Part shown: positions 15,834-25,088 of the stretch, piece by piece
Position numbering within the stretch: position 1 is the stretch's first letter
How the letters are laid out: every line of letters starts with the position of its first letter
Assembly (NCBI RefSeq): GCF_000019905.1
Contig: NC_010556.1
Span: 2,196,001 to 2,260,000 of the forward strand
Direction: 5' to 3'
DNA: 64,000 bases
Source of the DNA: Exiguobacterium artemiae 255-15
GTDB taxonomy: Bacteria; Bacillota; Bacilli; Exiguobacteriales; Exiguobacteriaceae
Translations under genes and position numbers: made by a program
Notes under the pieces: model-generated
Databases searched by the model: none
The model's input: the letters and a program-made list of their open reading frames with translations, nothing else
What the model was told of the DNA's origin: nothing

Positions 15834-15990
15834 AACAAATTCCTCCTTATTTTAGACAACCTTTTTGTTTTCATTCTTGTTTTCATTTTTAGGCAACACG
15901 AAAGGAAGACAGGAAAAGATAACTTTCTTTTCCCATTCTTCCCTCATTGTAAAACGTTTTCATTCGCTAAAGAACAGTCTTTTTAGAAAA

Positions 15991-17076
15991 TCATTGAACG
16001 TTTAGTGCCGGAAAAGTAGAAGTCAGATTCTCGATGAACGAATCGAACTCATTAAAATCTAATTGTTGGTTTGCATCCGATAACGCAAGCGCCGGAAACG
16101 GATGGACTTCTACCATAACGGCATCAGCTCCGATCGCATACGCTGCTTTTGCAGTCGGAAGAAGTAAGTCTTTACGGCCCGTCGAATGGGTTACATCGAC
16201 CATGACCGGAAGATGCGTTTCTTGTTTGAGAATCGGAACGGCGGAGATATCGAGTGTATTGCGGGTCGCCCGTTCATACGTCCGAATTCCGCGTTCGCAT
16301 AGGATCACCTGTTCATTTCCGCTTGCCATGATGTATTCCGCAGCGTACATGAATTCTTCAAGTGTAGCCGATAAGCCCCGCTTCAACAGCACCGGCTTGT
16401 TCGTCCGCCCTACTTCTTTCAATAAGTCAAAGTTCTGCATGTTGCGGGCACCGACTTGAATGATGTCGACGTAAGGAAGTGCTGATTCGACCGCGCTTGG
16501 CGTCATGATTTCAGAGATGACATGAAGACCATGCGCATCAGCTGCTTTTTTCAACATCTTTAATCCCTCTAATCCAAGACCTTGGAAATCGTATGGTGAT
16601 GTCCGTGGTTTGTAAGCACCGCCACGCATGAATCGAACACCATGTTTCGCAAGTTGCTCTGCCACCTCAAACACCTGTTCTTCACTTTCGACTGCACATG
16701 GACCGGCAATCAATTGTTGGGAACCATCACCAATCACATCATCCCCGATGCGAATGATTGTATTCGTAGGTTTTTGTTTTCTCGAGACTAACAACTTCCG
16801 TGTCCGATCCTCCCCTTGAAGTTCAAGTGAGGCTTTAAAAATTTCTTTAAATACGTGCTGTAGGCGTCCTGTTTCAAATGGACCATGATTGCTCGCTGCA
16901 ATCGATTCAAGCATCTGGCGTTCACGGACCGGATCATACCGGTCGATTCCCTGGGCACGTTTAACTTCACCAATTTCAACCGCTATTTCCCCTCGTTTAT
17001 TAATTAACGCCAGCAACTCAGCGTTCACTAAATCAAGTTCATCCCGTAAACGTTTCAATTCTGCATGTTGATCCAC
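15991..17076 (-). CDS. aroA: Bifunctional chorismate mutase / 3-deoxy-7-phosphoheptulonate synthase
   Basis: First step of the shikimate pathway (phosphoenolpyruvate plus erythrose 4-phosphate to DAHP), fused to an AroQ-type chorismate mutase that acts as feedback sensor. 361 residues: N-terminal mutase helices (about 1-85, [34 protein letters not shown]), then a type I-beta (KDO8P-like) DAHP synthase barrel with [51 protein letters not shown] and [10 protein letters not shown]. The start is GTG at 17076, preceded by GGGAGTGG. Gene name follows Bacillus use; it is not the EPSP synthase. Confidence 0.95.
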   Translation of the reverse strand: MDQHAELKRLRDELDLVNAELLALINKRGEIAVEIGEVKRAQGIDRYDPVRERQMLESIAASNHGPFETGRLQHVFKEIFKASLELQGEDRTRKLLVSRKQKPTNTIIRIGDDVIGDGSQQLIAGPCAVESEEQVFEVAEQLAKHGVRFMRGGAYKPRTSPYDFQGLGLEGLKMLKKAADAHGLHVISEIMTPSAVESALPYVDIIQVGARNMQNFDLLKEVGRTNKPVLLKRGLSATLEEFMYAAEYIMASGNEQVILCERGIRTYERATRNTLDISAVPILKQETHLPVMVDVTHSTGRKDLLLPTAKAAYAIGADAVMVEVHPFPALALSDANQQLDFNEFDSFIENLTSTFPALNVQ

Positions 17077-17149
17077 TCTTCTACCACTCCCTAATCAGCA
17101 TATAGCTCGTAATAGCAACTAATTATAGCGAACTCTTTTGCAATTGTAT

Positions 17150-17192
17150 ATAAAGAAAGCGTACTACCCGTTAAAAGTCAGGCAGTACGCTC
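17150..17192 (-). terminator. Terminator after ytxH
   Basis: Stem AGCGTACT / AGTACGCT (17158-17165 / 17184-17191) extended by a few inner pairs, with a short T-rich tail on the reverse strand. Confidence 0.6.
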
Positions 17193-17199
17193 CGATTCT

Positions 17200-17760
17200 T
17201 TATTTTTTAGGTTTCTTTTCATGGCTTAATTTTGACTGAGGATCGTTATCCTCATCTTCTGAATCATCCTGCTCTTCTTCGAGATGCTCACGGAAATCCG
17301 ACAGTTCTGCAACGGTTTCTGTATCGAGTTGTTCTGCGACAGAAGCGCCGTCCACTTCATCCCCGATTTCACGTTCGATATCACGGACCAGTTGTTCCGC
17401 TTCTGCAAGTGCAGCATCGATGCTCGATTGGTCTTTTTCAAAACCGGCATATTGCGCCGCTTCCTGGACTGTCGGATTCTTTTTCGCTTTTTCAATGACA
17501 GGTGCTGCTTTATCTTTTGCTAATTGAATCCATTCGCCTACGAGTGGTTCTGCTTTTTCGCGAACGACCTGTGTCTGTTCGTTTAAACGTTGGCGTGCCG
17601 GTGCTGTCCGCTCATCAAGCATTCCGCGCATTTCACGACCCGATTTCGGACTTGATAATAAAGCCGCTGCTGCGCCGATTAGTCCACCGACGATGATGCC
17701 GGCAAGGAATCCGCCACCTTTAGAAGTATCTTGTGCTTGGTATGGATGTTGTTTTGTCAT
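17200..17760 (-). CDS. ytxH: YtxH domain protein
   Basis: 186 residues. The N-terminal glycine-alanine-rich hydrophobic segment (about 15-36, GGGFLAGIIVGGLIGAAAALL) followed by SPKSGREMR defines the YtxH family, small membrane-anchored proteins induced by general stress in Bacillus. The rest is helical, then strongly acidic, ending in a lysine-rich tail. No enzymatic motif is seen. Its ATG overlaps the stop codon of ytxG by one base (TAATG), so the two are co-transcribed and probably coupled. The ytxJ gene that stands beside them in Bacillus is absent here. Confidence 0.85.
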   Translation of the reverse strand: MTKQHPYQAQDTSKGGGFLAGIIVGGLIGAAAALLSSPKSGREMRGMLDERTAPARQRLNEQTQVVREKAEPLVGEWIQLAKDKAAPVIEKAKKNPTVQEAAQYAGFEKDQSSIDAALAEAEQLVRDIEREIGDEVDGASVAEQLDTETVAELSDFREHLEEEQDDSEDEDNDPQSKLSHEKKPKK

Positions 17761-18329
17761 TATGAACGATCTCCCTTCAACTCATCTGGAATACTCTCGA
17801 CATCCGGGACAGAAACGATTTCCGGTGTAACCGGTGTTTCTGCTTTTTTACGGAAGCGACGACGCGGTTTCTTTTCGATTGTTGTTGTAGCTGTTGTCGA
17901 AGAGGTCACGTCTTGGCCTGGTTCAGGCTTATTTTTTTTAAACAGTTCAACCGCGACTGATCCCCAACGGACAGCTTGTGCGATTTGTTCTTTGTTTGTA
18001 TCGGCAGCACCTGCAACCGTATCAGATACGGTCCGGACTGAATCGGTTACTTTATTGAGCGATGTTCCGAGTTCTTCGATCGAGTTCGCAACCGGTGCAA
18101 GTAATTCTGTTTTTTCTTCAATCGTATCGACAAGACGGTTCGTTTTGTGTAACAACGCTGTCGTCTCCATCATGATGCCGTCTAATTGACGCTCAAGCCC
18201 TGCTGTCGTATCTGCTACGTTGTTAAGTGTCTTGCCTGCTGCGCTCAATACGCGTGCGAGGAAGATGACGAGTACTACGAATGCAATCGCAGCGACCAGT
18301 CCGGCAATTCCGCCTAATGTGATTTCCAT
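17760..18329 (-). CDS. ytxG: DUF948 membrane protein YtxG
   Basis: 189 residues. N-terminal transmembrane helix (MEITLGGIAGLVAAIAFVVLVIFLARVL, residues 1-28), then a long amphipathic heptad region (about 30-125) resembling DUF948 proteins and the helical part of methyl-accepting proteins, then an Arg/Lys-rich low-complexity C-terminus (KKPRRRFRKKAE). Function is unknown; in Bacillus it is part of a stress-induced operon with ytxH. The start is the ATG at 18329, with GGAGG eight bases before; a TTG further upstream lies inside that ribosome site. Confidence 0.85.
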   Translation of the reverse strand: MEITLGGIAGLVAAIAFVVLVIFLARVLSAAGKTLNNVADTTAGLERQLDGIMMETTALLHKTNRLVDTIEEKTELLAPVANSIEELGTSLNKVTDSVRTVSDTVAGAADTNKEQIAQAVRWGSVAVELFKKNKPEPGQDVTSSTTATTTIEKKPRRRFRKKAETPVTPEIVSVPDVESIPDELKGDRS

Positions 18330-18469
18330 GGTTCGTGCCTCCAATTTCTTTTGCTAGTGTCTAGTTGGTAGTTCGACGTAGAAGCGATGGTTCCTGCTAC
18401 TCCAAATGGTTTATTTCCGTTACAATGATAAATGAAACCTACATACATCATTTTGAGGAGGAACTTTTC

Positions 18470-19582
18470 ATGCGTGACCCACGTCTAACACAACTCGCAA
18501 CGAATCTTATCAATTATTCAGTAGCACTTGCTCCTGGTGAAAAAGTCTTGATCGAGAATTTCGGAATCGAACGTGAACTTGTCGAAGCACTCGTTGATGC
18601 CGCTTATGAAGCCGGTGGCCTTCCATTCGTCCTCTTAAAGGATAACCGCGTGTTACGGAAATTGTACCGCAATGCGTCGGAAGAACAGCTTCAACTGATG
18701 GCGGACATCGAACAAAAACAAATGCAGGCAATGGATGCTTATATCGGGTTGCGTGCCGGCGACAATATCAACGAACTGTCTGACGTTCCGTCTGACAAGA
18801 TGAAGCTGTACGGTCAAACACTCGGCAAGATGCATACCGAAGACCGGGTCAAAGGTACGAAATGGGTCGTTCTGCGTTTCCCGACCGCTTCGATGGCGCA
18901 ACTGGCCAATCAATCGACGGAAGCCTTCGAAGATTTTTATTTCGACGTCTGTACATTGGATTATGCCAAAATGGGTGAAGCGATGACACCGCTTGTTGAT
19001 TTGATGAATCGGACAGATCGCGTCCGCCTCGTTGGTCCTGGAACAGATTTATCGTTCTCCATCAAGGACATTCCAGCAATCAAATGTGCCGGTAATGCCA
19101 ACATCCCAGACGGTGAAGTCTTTACTGCTCCGGTCAAGGATTCCATCAATGGAACGATTGCATACAACACACCATCACCGTATCAAGGATTCACGTTCGA
19201 AAATGTCACGTTGACATTTAAAGACGGAAAAATCGTCGAAGCGACTGCGAATGATACGGAACGCATCAACCAAGTATTTGATACAGATGCCGGAGCTCGT
19301 TTCGTCGGAGAATTCGCAATCGGTGTCAACCCATTCATCCAACACCCGATGAAAGATATCTTGTTTGATGAAAAAATCGACGGCAGTTTCCACTTTACGC
19401 CTGGTCAAGCATATGCTGAAGCGTATAACGGAAACGACTCATCCATTCACTGGGATTTGGTGAACATTCAACGTCCGGATTACGGCGGCGGAGAAATCTG
19501 GTTTGATGATGTTTTGATTCGCAAAGACGGTCGCTTCGTTTTACCTGAACTCGACGTCTTGAATCCTGAAAACTTAAAGTAA
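18470..19582 (+). CDS. M29-family aminopeptidase (AmpS/PepS type)
   Basis: Cytosolic metallo-aminopeptidase that removes N-terminal residues from peptides. From the ATG at 18470, preceded by GAGGAGGAAC, it has 370 residues; an in-frame upstream start at 18365 lacks a ribosome site. Family marks: NIPDGEVFTAPVKDS (metal glutamate), VGEFAIGVN (second metal glutamate), and a C-terminal histidine- and aspartate-bearing segment AYNGNDSSIHWDLV. It is shorter than Bacillus AmpS (about 410 residues), so it is probably another member of the M29 clan. It stands alone between divergent ytxG and a terminator. Confidence 0.9.
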   Translation: MRDPRLTQLATNLINYSVALAPGEKVLIENFGIERELVEALVDAAYEAGGLPFVLLKDNRVLRKLYRNASEEQLQLMADIEQKQMQAMDAYIGLRAGDNINELSDVPSDKMKLYGQTLGKMHTEDRVKGTKWVVLRFPTASMAQLANQSTEAFEDFYFDVCTLDYAKMGEAMTPLVDLMNRTDRVRLVGPGTDLSFSIKDIPAIKCAGNANIPDGEVFTAPVKDSINGTIAYNTPSPYQGFTFENVTLTFKDGKIVEATANDTERINQVFDTDAGARFVGEFAIGVNPFIQHPMKDILFDEKIDGSFHFTPGQAYAEAYNGNDSSIHWDLVNIQRPDYGGGEIWFDDVLIRKDGRFVLPELDVLNPENLK

Positions 19583-19589
19583 GGGAAAA

Positions 19590-19632
19590 CGGATGGCTTA
19601 TTCCACATAGGATGAAGCCATCCGCTTTTTTA
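19590..19632 (+). terminator. Terminator of the M29 aminopeptidase gene
   Basis: 10-bp stem CGGATGGCTT / AAGCCATCCG (19590-19599 / 19615-19624) then T-run; ends just before the convergent dps gene. Confidence 0.85.
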
Positions 19633-19634
19633 AG

Positions 19635-20075
19635 TTATTTTTTTAATGTCGCGCGCAACATCCAAATTTGTTTCTCGATTTCTTTTGCTTGTGCCAGCAA
19701 ATCATCTTCAACCGTTACGTCTTGTGATTCAAGATGAACGATTGCATCTAGCATTTCTTTGCGAATCTGTTGGAAATCACTGATGACCGACTCCACCATT
19801 TCATCTGCCGATAAACCCGGTTTTGCTTCTTCAAGCGTCGTCTGCTCTAAATATTCCTTCAGCGTCGCAGAAGGCATTCCATTGTTCATCAACAGACGTT
19901 CTGCCACGACATCATATTGTTCTGAAACCCAAGTGTATAACTCTTCAAGTTTTACATGCAGCGTCAAGAAATCAGGACCTTTAATGTACCAGTGGTAGTT
20001 ATGAAGTTTTACAAACAGTACCCCGTAGTTTGCCACCTGTTGGTTTAAAGCACTCTTAGCGTGATTACTAATCAT
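19635..20075 (-). CDS. dps: Dps-family ferritin-like protein
   Basis: Forms a 12-subunit shell that oxidises and stores iron, consuming peroxide and protecting DNA. 146 residues, all helical. The ferroxidase ligands at the dimer interface are visible as LHNYHWYIKGPDFLTLHVKLEELY followed by YDVVAERLL (two histidines, then aspartate and glutamate in the next helix). No long basic N-terminal tail is seen. An AGAGGAGAG lies nine bases before the ATG. No convincing PerR or sigma-B site could be assigned upstream. Confidence 0.93.
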   Translation of the reverse strand: MISNHAKSALNQQVANYGVLFVKLHNYHWYIKGPDFLTLHVKLEELYTWVSEQYDVVAERLLMNNGMPSATLKEYLEQTTLEEAKPGLSADEMVESVISDFQQIRKEMLDAIVHLESQDVTVEDDLLAQAKEIEKQIWMLRATLKK

Positions 20076-20191
20076 GATCGATCTCTCCTCTCATAAAACT
20101 GTGTTTTGTTCTATATCGTCTTTATCCTTAAATAACAAAACTTAAACATGATTTCATGGGAGATTCTTTCAGAGACCGATGATGAAATTCC

Positions 20192-20707
20192 TTACTGGGA
20201 TCGTTTTAATCCCTTGAGCATATAGCCTCCTTTGAAATCAACGGAATCAAATGCGACAAGAAAAGCTTTTGGTTCATATTCCTCGACCAGATTACGCAAC
20301 ACTTTCATTCTCGTCCGGGCTGCTAGTACATCCAGACGGTATCGAATTCCATCACGGCCCTGCCCTTGATAATGCGTGACTCCGAATCCGTTATCCCGGA
20401 TGACCTGAATCAGCTCTGCTGGGAAGTCCTGTGTATGCACTTGAATCATGTTGTATCCGATTGCCAGCTTCCGTTCGACGAATCCTCCGATCAGAATTCC
20501 AAGCCCGAATCCAAGGGCGTAGACAATCATGCCGACTGTCGTCAAGTCACGGAATACGATTCCGAGCGCAAAGATATAAATCAACGTTTCAACCGTTCCT
20601 AACACACCTGCAATGATAGTTCTTCCTTTGACGAGCATGATGGTACGTAGTGTCAAAACAGGTACGTAAATCAGCTGCAACAGTAAGATGAGTAAAATTT
20701 GTCCCAT
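20192..20707 (-). CDS. UPF0316 membrane protein (YebE-like, DUF2179)
   Basis: 171 residues: three N-terminal hydrophobic helices (about 2-80, with LRTIMLVKGR between them) and a C-terminal cytosolic DUF2179 domain (about 85-165, NMIQVHTQDFPAELIQVIRDNGFGVTHYQGQGRDG), a fold shared with nitrogen-regulatory PII-like and YitT proteins. Biochemical function is unknown. Start chosen at the ATG at 20707 with GAAAGG upstream; a longer frame to 20767 lacks a ribosome site. It stands alone downstream of nothing obvious and before the murC terminator. Confidence 0.85.
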   Translation of the reverse strand: MGQILLILLLQLIYVPVLTLRTIMLVKGRTIIAGVLGTVETLIYIFALGIVFRDLTTVGMIVYALGFGLGILIGGFVERKLAIGYNMIQVHTQDFPAELIQVIRDNGFGVTHYQGQGRDGIRYRLDVLAARTRMKVLRNLVEEYEPKAFLVAFDSVDFKGGYMLKGLKRSQ

Positions 20708-20827
20708 GACGTCTTTCCTTTCTAAATAACATACCCCCACTATTCCAAAAATCAATTTAAGATGCAATCAAAAATTCAACAGATTTCTCCTCAAAATCAC
20801 TTCCGATTTTTTGTTTCACGAAACCGA

Positions 20828-20860
20828 CAAAAAAGACGCTGACAAATGAATGTCAGCGCC
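20828..20860 (-). terminator. murC terminator
   Basis: 10-bp stem (20835-20844 / 20851-20860, one G-U pair) followed by a T-run on the reverse strand. Confidence 0.85.
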
Positions 20861-20878
20861 TGTTTATACTTCACGATA

Positions 20879-22174
20879 TTACTTTGCGTTCTCGTACTGG
20901 TGTTGATACGTTTGAATGTCTCCTGCTCCCATAAAGAGCAACACGGCATTTTCATGTTTACGTAAAATCGATACATTGTCCCGCGTCAAAATATCAGACC
21001 CCGGCACTTTATCTTGTAAATCTTCTACACGGACTTGCCCTTCTTGCTCACGTGCCGATCCAAAGATTTCACACAGATAAGTAGCATCCGCCTCACGTAA
21101 TGATGTCGCAAAATCATCCATGAATGACTTTAAGCGGGTATACGTATGCGGTTGGAAAATCGCTACGACTTCACGATCCGGATATTTCTTGCGTGCCGAT
21201 TCAATCGTCGCACTGATTTCTTTCGGGTGATGCGCGTAGTCGTCAACAAGGATTTGCGAACCGAAGTTTGTTTCGCTAAAACGACGTTTCACTCCACCGA
21301 ATGTAGACAGACGTGCAGCGACTTCTTCTTTGTTCAGTCCTTCATACTGGCAGATCGCAATGACAGACAACGCATTCAAGACATGGTGTCGGCCAAAACC
21401 AGGAATCAGGAACGTCCCGTAAAAATCATCCCGGAGATAGACATCAAATGATGTTCCGTCCGGCGTCGACGTCGCGTTTTCTGCACGGAAATCATTATTT
21501 TCTCCAAAACCATAATACAGAATCGGAACATTCGCCTGAAGGTTTTGCAGGTGCTCGTCATCTCCACAAGCAACGATTGCTTGTTTGACCTGCATCGCCA
21601 TCTCTTGGAATGCCGAGACGACGTCGTCGATTCCCGTAAAGTAGTCAGAATGGTCGAAGTCAATGTTCGTCATGATGGCATAGTCCGGTTTGTAATATAA
21701 GAAGTGGCGTTTGTACTCGCACGCTTCAAAGACAAATGCTTTTGCTTCTGCCACACCGGCACCTGTTCCATCACCAATCAGAAATGCCGTTGGTGTAATT
21801 CCACTCAAGACGTGCGAGAGTAAACCAGTCGTCGATGTTTTACCATGTGATCCTGTAATCGCAACAGACCGATACTCATCTGCTAAATGCCCCAAGAAAT
21901 CGTAATAGTGATAAATCGTCAAATCCAGTTCCTTTGCCCGAGCAATTTCTGGATGGTCATCCCCAAAAGCATTCCCTTGGATGATGACTTGATCTTCTTT
22001 AATGTTTTCCGCACTAAACGGGAAAAACGGAATTCCTTTTGCCCGTAAGGCATCCTCTGTAAAAATATGCTTGTCAATATCAGAACCTTGTACTTGATGA
22101 TTCATTTCATGCAGTACTTGGGCGAGCGCACTCATCCCTGTTCCTTTAATCCCTACAAAATGATAATTTGTCAT
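20879..22174 (-). CDS. murC: UDP-N-acetylmuramate--L-alanine ligase
   Basis: Cytosolic Mur ligase that adds L-alanine to UDP-MurNAc, the first amino acid of the peptidoglycan stem peptide. 431 residues from the ATG at 22174 (GGAGGGC upstream); a TTG five codons earlier lies inside that ribosome site. N-terminal nucleotide fold [15 protein letters not shown] (residues 5-19), ATP loop [14 protein letters not shown] (about 108-121), and the C-terminal domain with DDYAHHPKE. It is the last gene of the ytpQ-ytpR-sftA-like-murC row and also has its own promoter. Confidence 0.97.
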   Translation of the reverse strand: MTNYHFVGIKGTGMSALAQVLHEMNHQVQGSDIDKHIFTEDALRAKGIPFFPFSAENIKEDQVIIQGNAFGDDHPEIARAKELDLTIYHYYDFLGHLADEYRSVAITGSHGKTSTTGLLSHVLSGITPTAFLIGDGTGAGVAEAKAFVFEACEYKRHFLYYKPDYAIMTNIDFDHSDYFTGIDDVVSAFQEMAMQVKQAIVACGDDEHLQNLQANVPILYYGFGENNDFRAENATSTPDGTSFDVYLRDDFYGTFLIPGFGRHHVLNALSVIAICQYEGLNKEEVAARLSTFGGVKRRFSETNFGSQILVDDYAHHPKEISATIESARKKYPDREVVAIFQPHTYTRLKSFMDDFATSLREADATYLCEIFGSAREQEGQVRVEDLQDKVPGSDILTRDNVSILRKHENAVLLFMGAGDIQTYQHQYENAK

Positions 22175-22227
22175 ATATGAGCCCTCCAATTCACGTTCCG
22201 GTCCGTACCATCGGGCTTGGGTACAAA

Positions 22228-22246
22228 ACCTGTACCATTATAGCAA
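22228..22246 (-). promoter_or_regulatory. murC promoter with extended -10
   Basis: On the reverse strand TTTGCTATAATGG, an extended -10 with perfect TATAAT at 22242-22237, located ten bases after the stop codon of the upstream acidic gene. A GGTACA / TGTACC hairpin follows in the leader. Confidence 0.65.
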
Positions 22247-22252
22247 ACCGAC

Positions 22253-23104
22253 TTATTTTTTACCATGTAAATTATTTTGTTCCCGACGTGCACGATACAT
22301 CGCCATCAAGTCCTTCGTCGTCATCACGACGTTTACCGGCGGACCGACCGGCTTTTTGATTTGAATCGACTGGTTTGCCGTCGGTTCTGTTTCCACTGCA
22401 ACTACTTGCTTCATTTCATCAACTGAAGCGTCGTCGGCAGAGAGCGGTTCTTCCATCTGAGAATCCACGTGTACCATATCTGTTGAGGACGGAATGGTTT
22501 CTGTTTCTTCCTGTACCGTCTGATCTGCTACAGGAACCTCAGGAGTCGCTTCGATTTGCGTTTCCACTGTTTCTTCTTTGTCCGTTTCTTCTGCACCCGG
22601 ATTTTCTGCTTCTTCAACTGCATCTTCTTCTTCTTCAGGAAGAAGAGTTTCTGTTGACGCTTGTGCTTCGACTTGATTTTCGACAATATCCTCCGGCGAA
22701 GAATTTTCTTCAATCGACGGTTCCGGAACGAGAATCTCTGAATCTGTCATCGGTACTAAGCCAGCATCCGCTTCGGTTAGATCCGTCTGTTCCATCGTCT
22801 CGATCCGCGACTCTTCGTTCAATTCTTCTGTCTCATGTTCAAGCGACTCTTCTGATTTTTCCTCTTCCTGTACACTTGAAACATCGACTTCAGATTCTTC
22901 CGAATGGATTTCCTCTTGGATCGACCGTTGCTTTCTAGGCCGTTGGAATCCGTAAATAGGCGATGGAACATCCGTCAACACGAAACGATCTTCACGCTCT
23001 TCTTTTTTAGGCCGTTCAACGGGTTTTGTTTCTTTTTCGCCTGCTAATTCACGTCGAATTCGTGCTGCCTGTTCCTTTAACGACTGTTCATAACGATTGC
23101 TCAT
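22253..23104 (-). CDS. SftA N-terminal-like acidic protein lacking the FtsK motor
   Basis: 283 residues. Residues 1-60 are basic and contain VPSPIYGFQRP (46-56), a motif found in the cytoplasmic N-terminal part of the DNA translocase SftA. Residues 70-240 are extremely rich in Glu, Ser, Thr and Val. The C-terminus has PPVNVVMTTKDLMAMY (255-270), resembling the NVVM-type motif just before the motor domain of SftA. Then it stops: no Walker A, Walker B or gamma domain. The gene lies exactly where Bacillus has sftA, between ytpR and murC. GGAGGGG precedes the ATG. It appears to be the accessory part of SftA, kept as an intact frame after loss of the motor. Family assignment is from memory of the motifs. 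Confidence 0.65.
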   Translation of the reverse strand: MSNRYEQSLKEQAARIRRELAGEKETKPVERPKKEEREDRFVLTDVPSPIYGFQRPRKQRSIQEEIHSEESEVDVSSVQEEEKSEESLEHETEELNEESRIETMEQTDLTEADAGLVPMTDSEILVPEPSIEENSSPEDIVENQVEAQASTETLLPEEEEDAVEEAENPGAEETDKEETVETQIEATPEVPVADQTVQEETETIPSSTDMVHVDSQMEEPLSADDASVDEMKQVVAVETEPTANQSIQIKKPVGPPVNVVMTTKDLMAMYRARREQNNLHGKK

Positions 23105-23141
23105 TCCCTCACCCCTCCATCTTGTTAAAAAATCGGCCGAA

Positions 23142-23750
23142 TTATCGACCGATTAAAAATGCTTCTCCCGTTTTTGCCGTATCCTCGAGAACAAGAATTC
23201 CTTTTTCCTGCGGTGCATCCGGCAATGCGAGTTCCCGTGCAGAACAAAGCATTCCACTAGAAGCCACTCCACGTAAAGCGGACGGACGAATGATTAATCC
23301 GGACGGCATGACTGCGCCGGGTTTAGCGACGACTACTTTTTGTCCGGCAGCAACGTTTGGTGCTCCACAGACGATTTGCAATGTCTGATCATCCACCTCT
23401 ACTTGACAGACCGACAACTTGTCCGCATCTGGATGTTTTTCAGCAGATGATACGAATCCGACGACGAATTTAGGTGAATAATCAATTTCACGTGGTTCGA
23501 AATCGACGCCGTTTTCTCCTAATACGCGTTGAATCGTTTCAACAATTTCCGGTGTCAAGTCGACCGGTCCTACAGCATTTAATTCAAACTGGTTTGATGC
23601 TTCGAAGATGTTATAGCCAATTACGTCTTCGCCATGGAAAATCGTTGCTACATCGCCTTTTCTTTCGGCAGTGATTTCAGCGCGGGGTGCATCTGCTAAG
23701 ATGACCATCAAGACGTCTCCGACACCTTCTTTATTATAAAAAACATTCAT
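23142..23750 (-). CDS. ytpR: YtpR-family tRNA-binding protein
   Basis: 202 residues. An N-terminal YtpR-specific domain (about 1-85, MNVFYNKEGVGDVLMVIL) is followed by an OB-fold tRNA-binding domain like that of the phenylalanyl-tRNA synthetase beta subunit (about 90-195; GFVSSAEKHPDADKLSVCQVEV, IVCGAPNVAAGQKVVVAKPGAVMPSGLII, SSGMLCSARELALPDAPQEKGI). It probably binds tRNA or related RNA; the cellular role is not known. The ATG at 23750 matches the family N-terminus. The next gene, the SftA-like one, starts 37 bases downstream. Confidence 0.92.
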   Translation of the reverse strand: MNVFYNKEGVGDVLMVILADAPRAEITAERKGDVATIFHGEDVIGYNIFEASNQFELNAVGPVDLTPEIVETIQRVLGENGVDFEPREIDYSPKFVVGFVSSAEKHPDADKLSVCQVEVDDQTLQIVCGAPNVAAGQKVVVAKPGAVMPSGLIIRPSALRGVASSGMLCSARELALPDAPQEKGILVLEDTAKTGEAFLIGR

Positions 23751-23803
23751 GCAATCCATGACTCCCTTCAAACTTTCTCACAATGCCTATTGTAGCAGAT
23801 TAT

Positions 23804-24601
23804 TCAGCTTTTCGGATGCTTGTTTTTTGCAAGGACGAAGACAGGTTCGAGTCTGCCTTCTTCGTACATGAAAGGAAGTGCCGTTACCGGAACCCGTCCG
23901 TTCGTGAAGAAGTCAAACATCAATTGTTGCAGAACATCGTATCCCGCGTCGTTTCGAATGTCAGCAAAGATCAGCACGTCCTGATGCGGAATTCCGACAG
24001 CAAACTCTCCTGTCATTTTTTCAGCGTAATCGCTCAATAATTGTTTGTTTAAGACACGACTCGCTTCGTAGCCGTCACCCGTACTCAAGAAATAAAAGAT
24101 ATTCCCGGCCACTTCATCCATCTTAAACGGCGCTTCGAGTGATTTTAAATTAAACCGCGCTGCCTCTGACAAATGTTCGGTCGTCCATCCTGCTTGATTC
24201 AACAATTCTTCGTCAATCAACCGGTACGTAGCCCCTAAATCAAGCGCGTACATGATTTTCGTTTCACCGGTATGTGGTGTACTGATGATTTTTTTGCCAT
24301 CTTTCGTCTCATCGGCAAAAGATTTTGCCCGAATGACAGGGAAGACCCGTTGTTCATGACCAATCAGCGAAACCGGTTCCGTCTGCTCCAAAACGGCTTT
24401 AATGTATTCGATCGTCTCTTCGACCGCTATGACACCGCGACGCTTTGCTTTCGCTACAAGCGGATTCAATCCCAGATCGACTCCTGTCCGATCCTGTTTG
24501 CGTTCGATGCGGAGAACCGATTTTTCCCGATCGAAATACGTTGTATATTGAGTGGTATCAAATGCCTCCGTAACGAGGCGGCGAATTTGTTGTAGTTCCA
24601 T
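23804..24601 (-). CDS. ytpQ: DUF1444 family protein YtpQ
   Basis: 265 residues, soluble, no signal or membrane helix. It matches the conserved Firmicute YtpQ family (DUF1444): VDLGLNPLVAKAKRRG, VFPVIRAKSFADETKDGKKIISTPHTGETKIMYALDLGATYRLI, and a C-terminal NDAGYDVLQQLMFDFFTNGRVPVTALPF. Function unknown. First gene of a likely operon with ytpR, the SftA-like gene and murC; a terminator separates it from ytpP upstream. Confidence 0.88.
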   Translation of the reverse strand: MELQQIRRLVTEAFDTTQYTTYFDREKSVLRIERKQDRTGVDLGLNPLVAKAKRRGVIAVEETIEYIKAVLEQTEPVSLIGHEQRVFPVIRAKSFADETKDGKKIISTPHTGETKIMYALDLGATYRLIDEELLNQAGWTTEHLSEAARFNLKSLEAPFKMDEVAGNIFYFLSTGDGYEASRVLNKQLLSDYAEKMTGEFAVGIPHQDVLIFADIRNDAGYDVLQQLMFDFFTNGRVPVTALPFMYEEGRLEPVFVLAKNKHPKS

Positions 24602-24624
24602 GAATCCATTTCATCCTTTCCTAT

Positions 24625-24651
24625 TAAAAAAAGCGAGTCAGCGCTCGCTTT
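24625..24651 (-). terminator. ytpP terminator
   Basis: Stem AAGCGAG / CTCGCTT (24631-24637 / 24644-24650) with T-run on the reverse strand. Confidence 0.8.
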
Positions 24652-24655
24652 TGTT

Positions 24656-24964
24656 TCAGACTGTTTCTAAAAATGCGGTCACCTGTTCAGGTGTTTTTCG
24701 TTCTTTCCCGACATAACGACCCGTTTCTTCATTTTCACGATACGCAACAAAGCTCGGAATTCCGAAGATGTCCATTTCCTGGGCAATTTCAATGTGCTGA
24801 TCGCGGTCGACGTAATAAAAATTAAATTCACTGAACGTCTGTTCCATTTCCGGCATGAAGGGATCTAAAAACCGGCAATCCGGGCACCAATCCGCTGAAA
24901 AGAGGAAAATCGATTTTTCTTTTTTCGCTTGATCAAATTGTTCTTTCGATTCTAATTTTTTCAT
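24656..24964 (-). CDS. ytpP: Thioredoxin-like protein YtpP
   Basis: 102-residue thioredoxin fold with active-site WCPDC at about residues 26-30 (SADWCPDCRFLDPFMPEM) and the cis-proline in FGIPSFVAY. Probably a small cytosolic thiol oxidoreductase; partners unknown. The Asp within the CxxC motif (CPDC) and the missing N-terminal strand set it apart from TrxA. It is followed by its own terminator. Confidence 0.9.
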   Translation of the reverse strand: MKKLESKEQFDQAKKEKSIFLFSADWCPDCRFLDPFMPEMEQTFSEFNFYYVDRDQHIEIAQEMDIFGIPSFVAYRENEETGRYVGKERKTPEQVTAFLETV

Positions 24965-25088
24965 CTGTTACACTCCTTCAATACTTGCTTTTTCATTGGC
25001 TCCATCATAGCATATTCGAATGTTTCTGTGCGTTTTCGTGCTCTGTTTGCTATACTGCAACTAGAAAATGTCCTGAAAGGAAATTATT

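Noticed and set aside
15949-15962. cre-like sequence upstream of ccpA
   Set aside because: Only 12 of 14 positions fit the consensus and the two misses are at the conserved end; kept only as a weak possibility for ccpA autoregulation.
20080-20160. Sigma-B or PerR site in front of dps
   Set aside because: GTTT and GGATA elements are present but spacing and the -10 differ from the sigma-B consensus, and no PerR palindrome fits.
22375-22938. 187-residue frame opposite the acidic SftA-like gene
   Set aside because: The Glu/Thr-rich coding strand gives a Leu/Phe/Ser-rich antisense frame by composition; no start signals.
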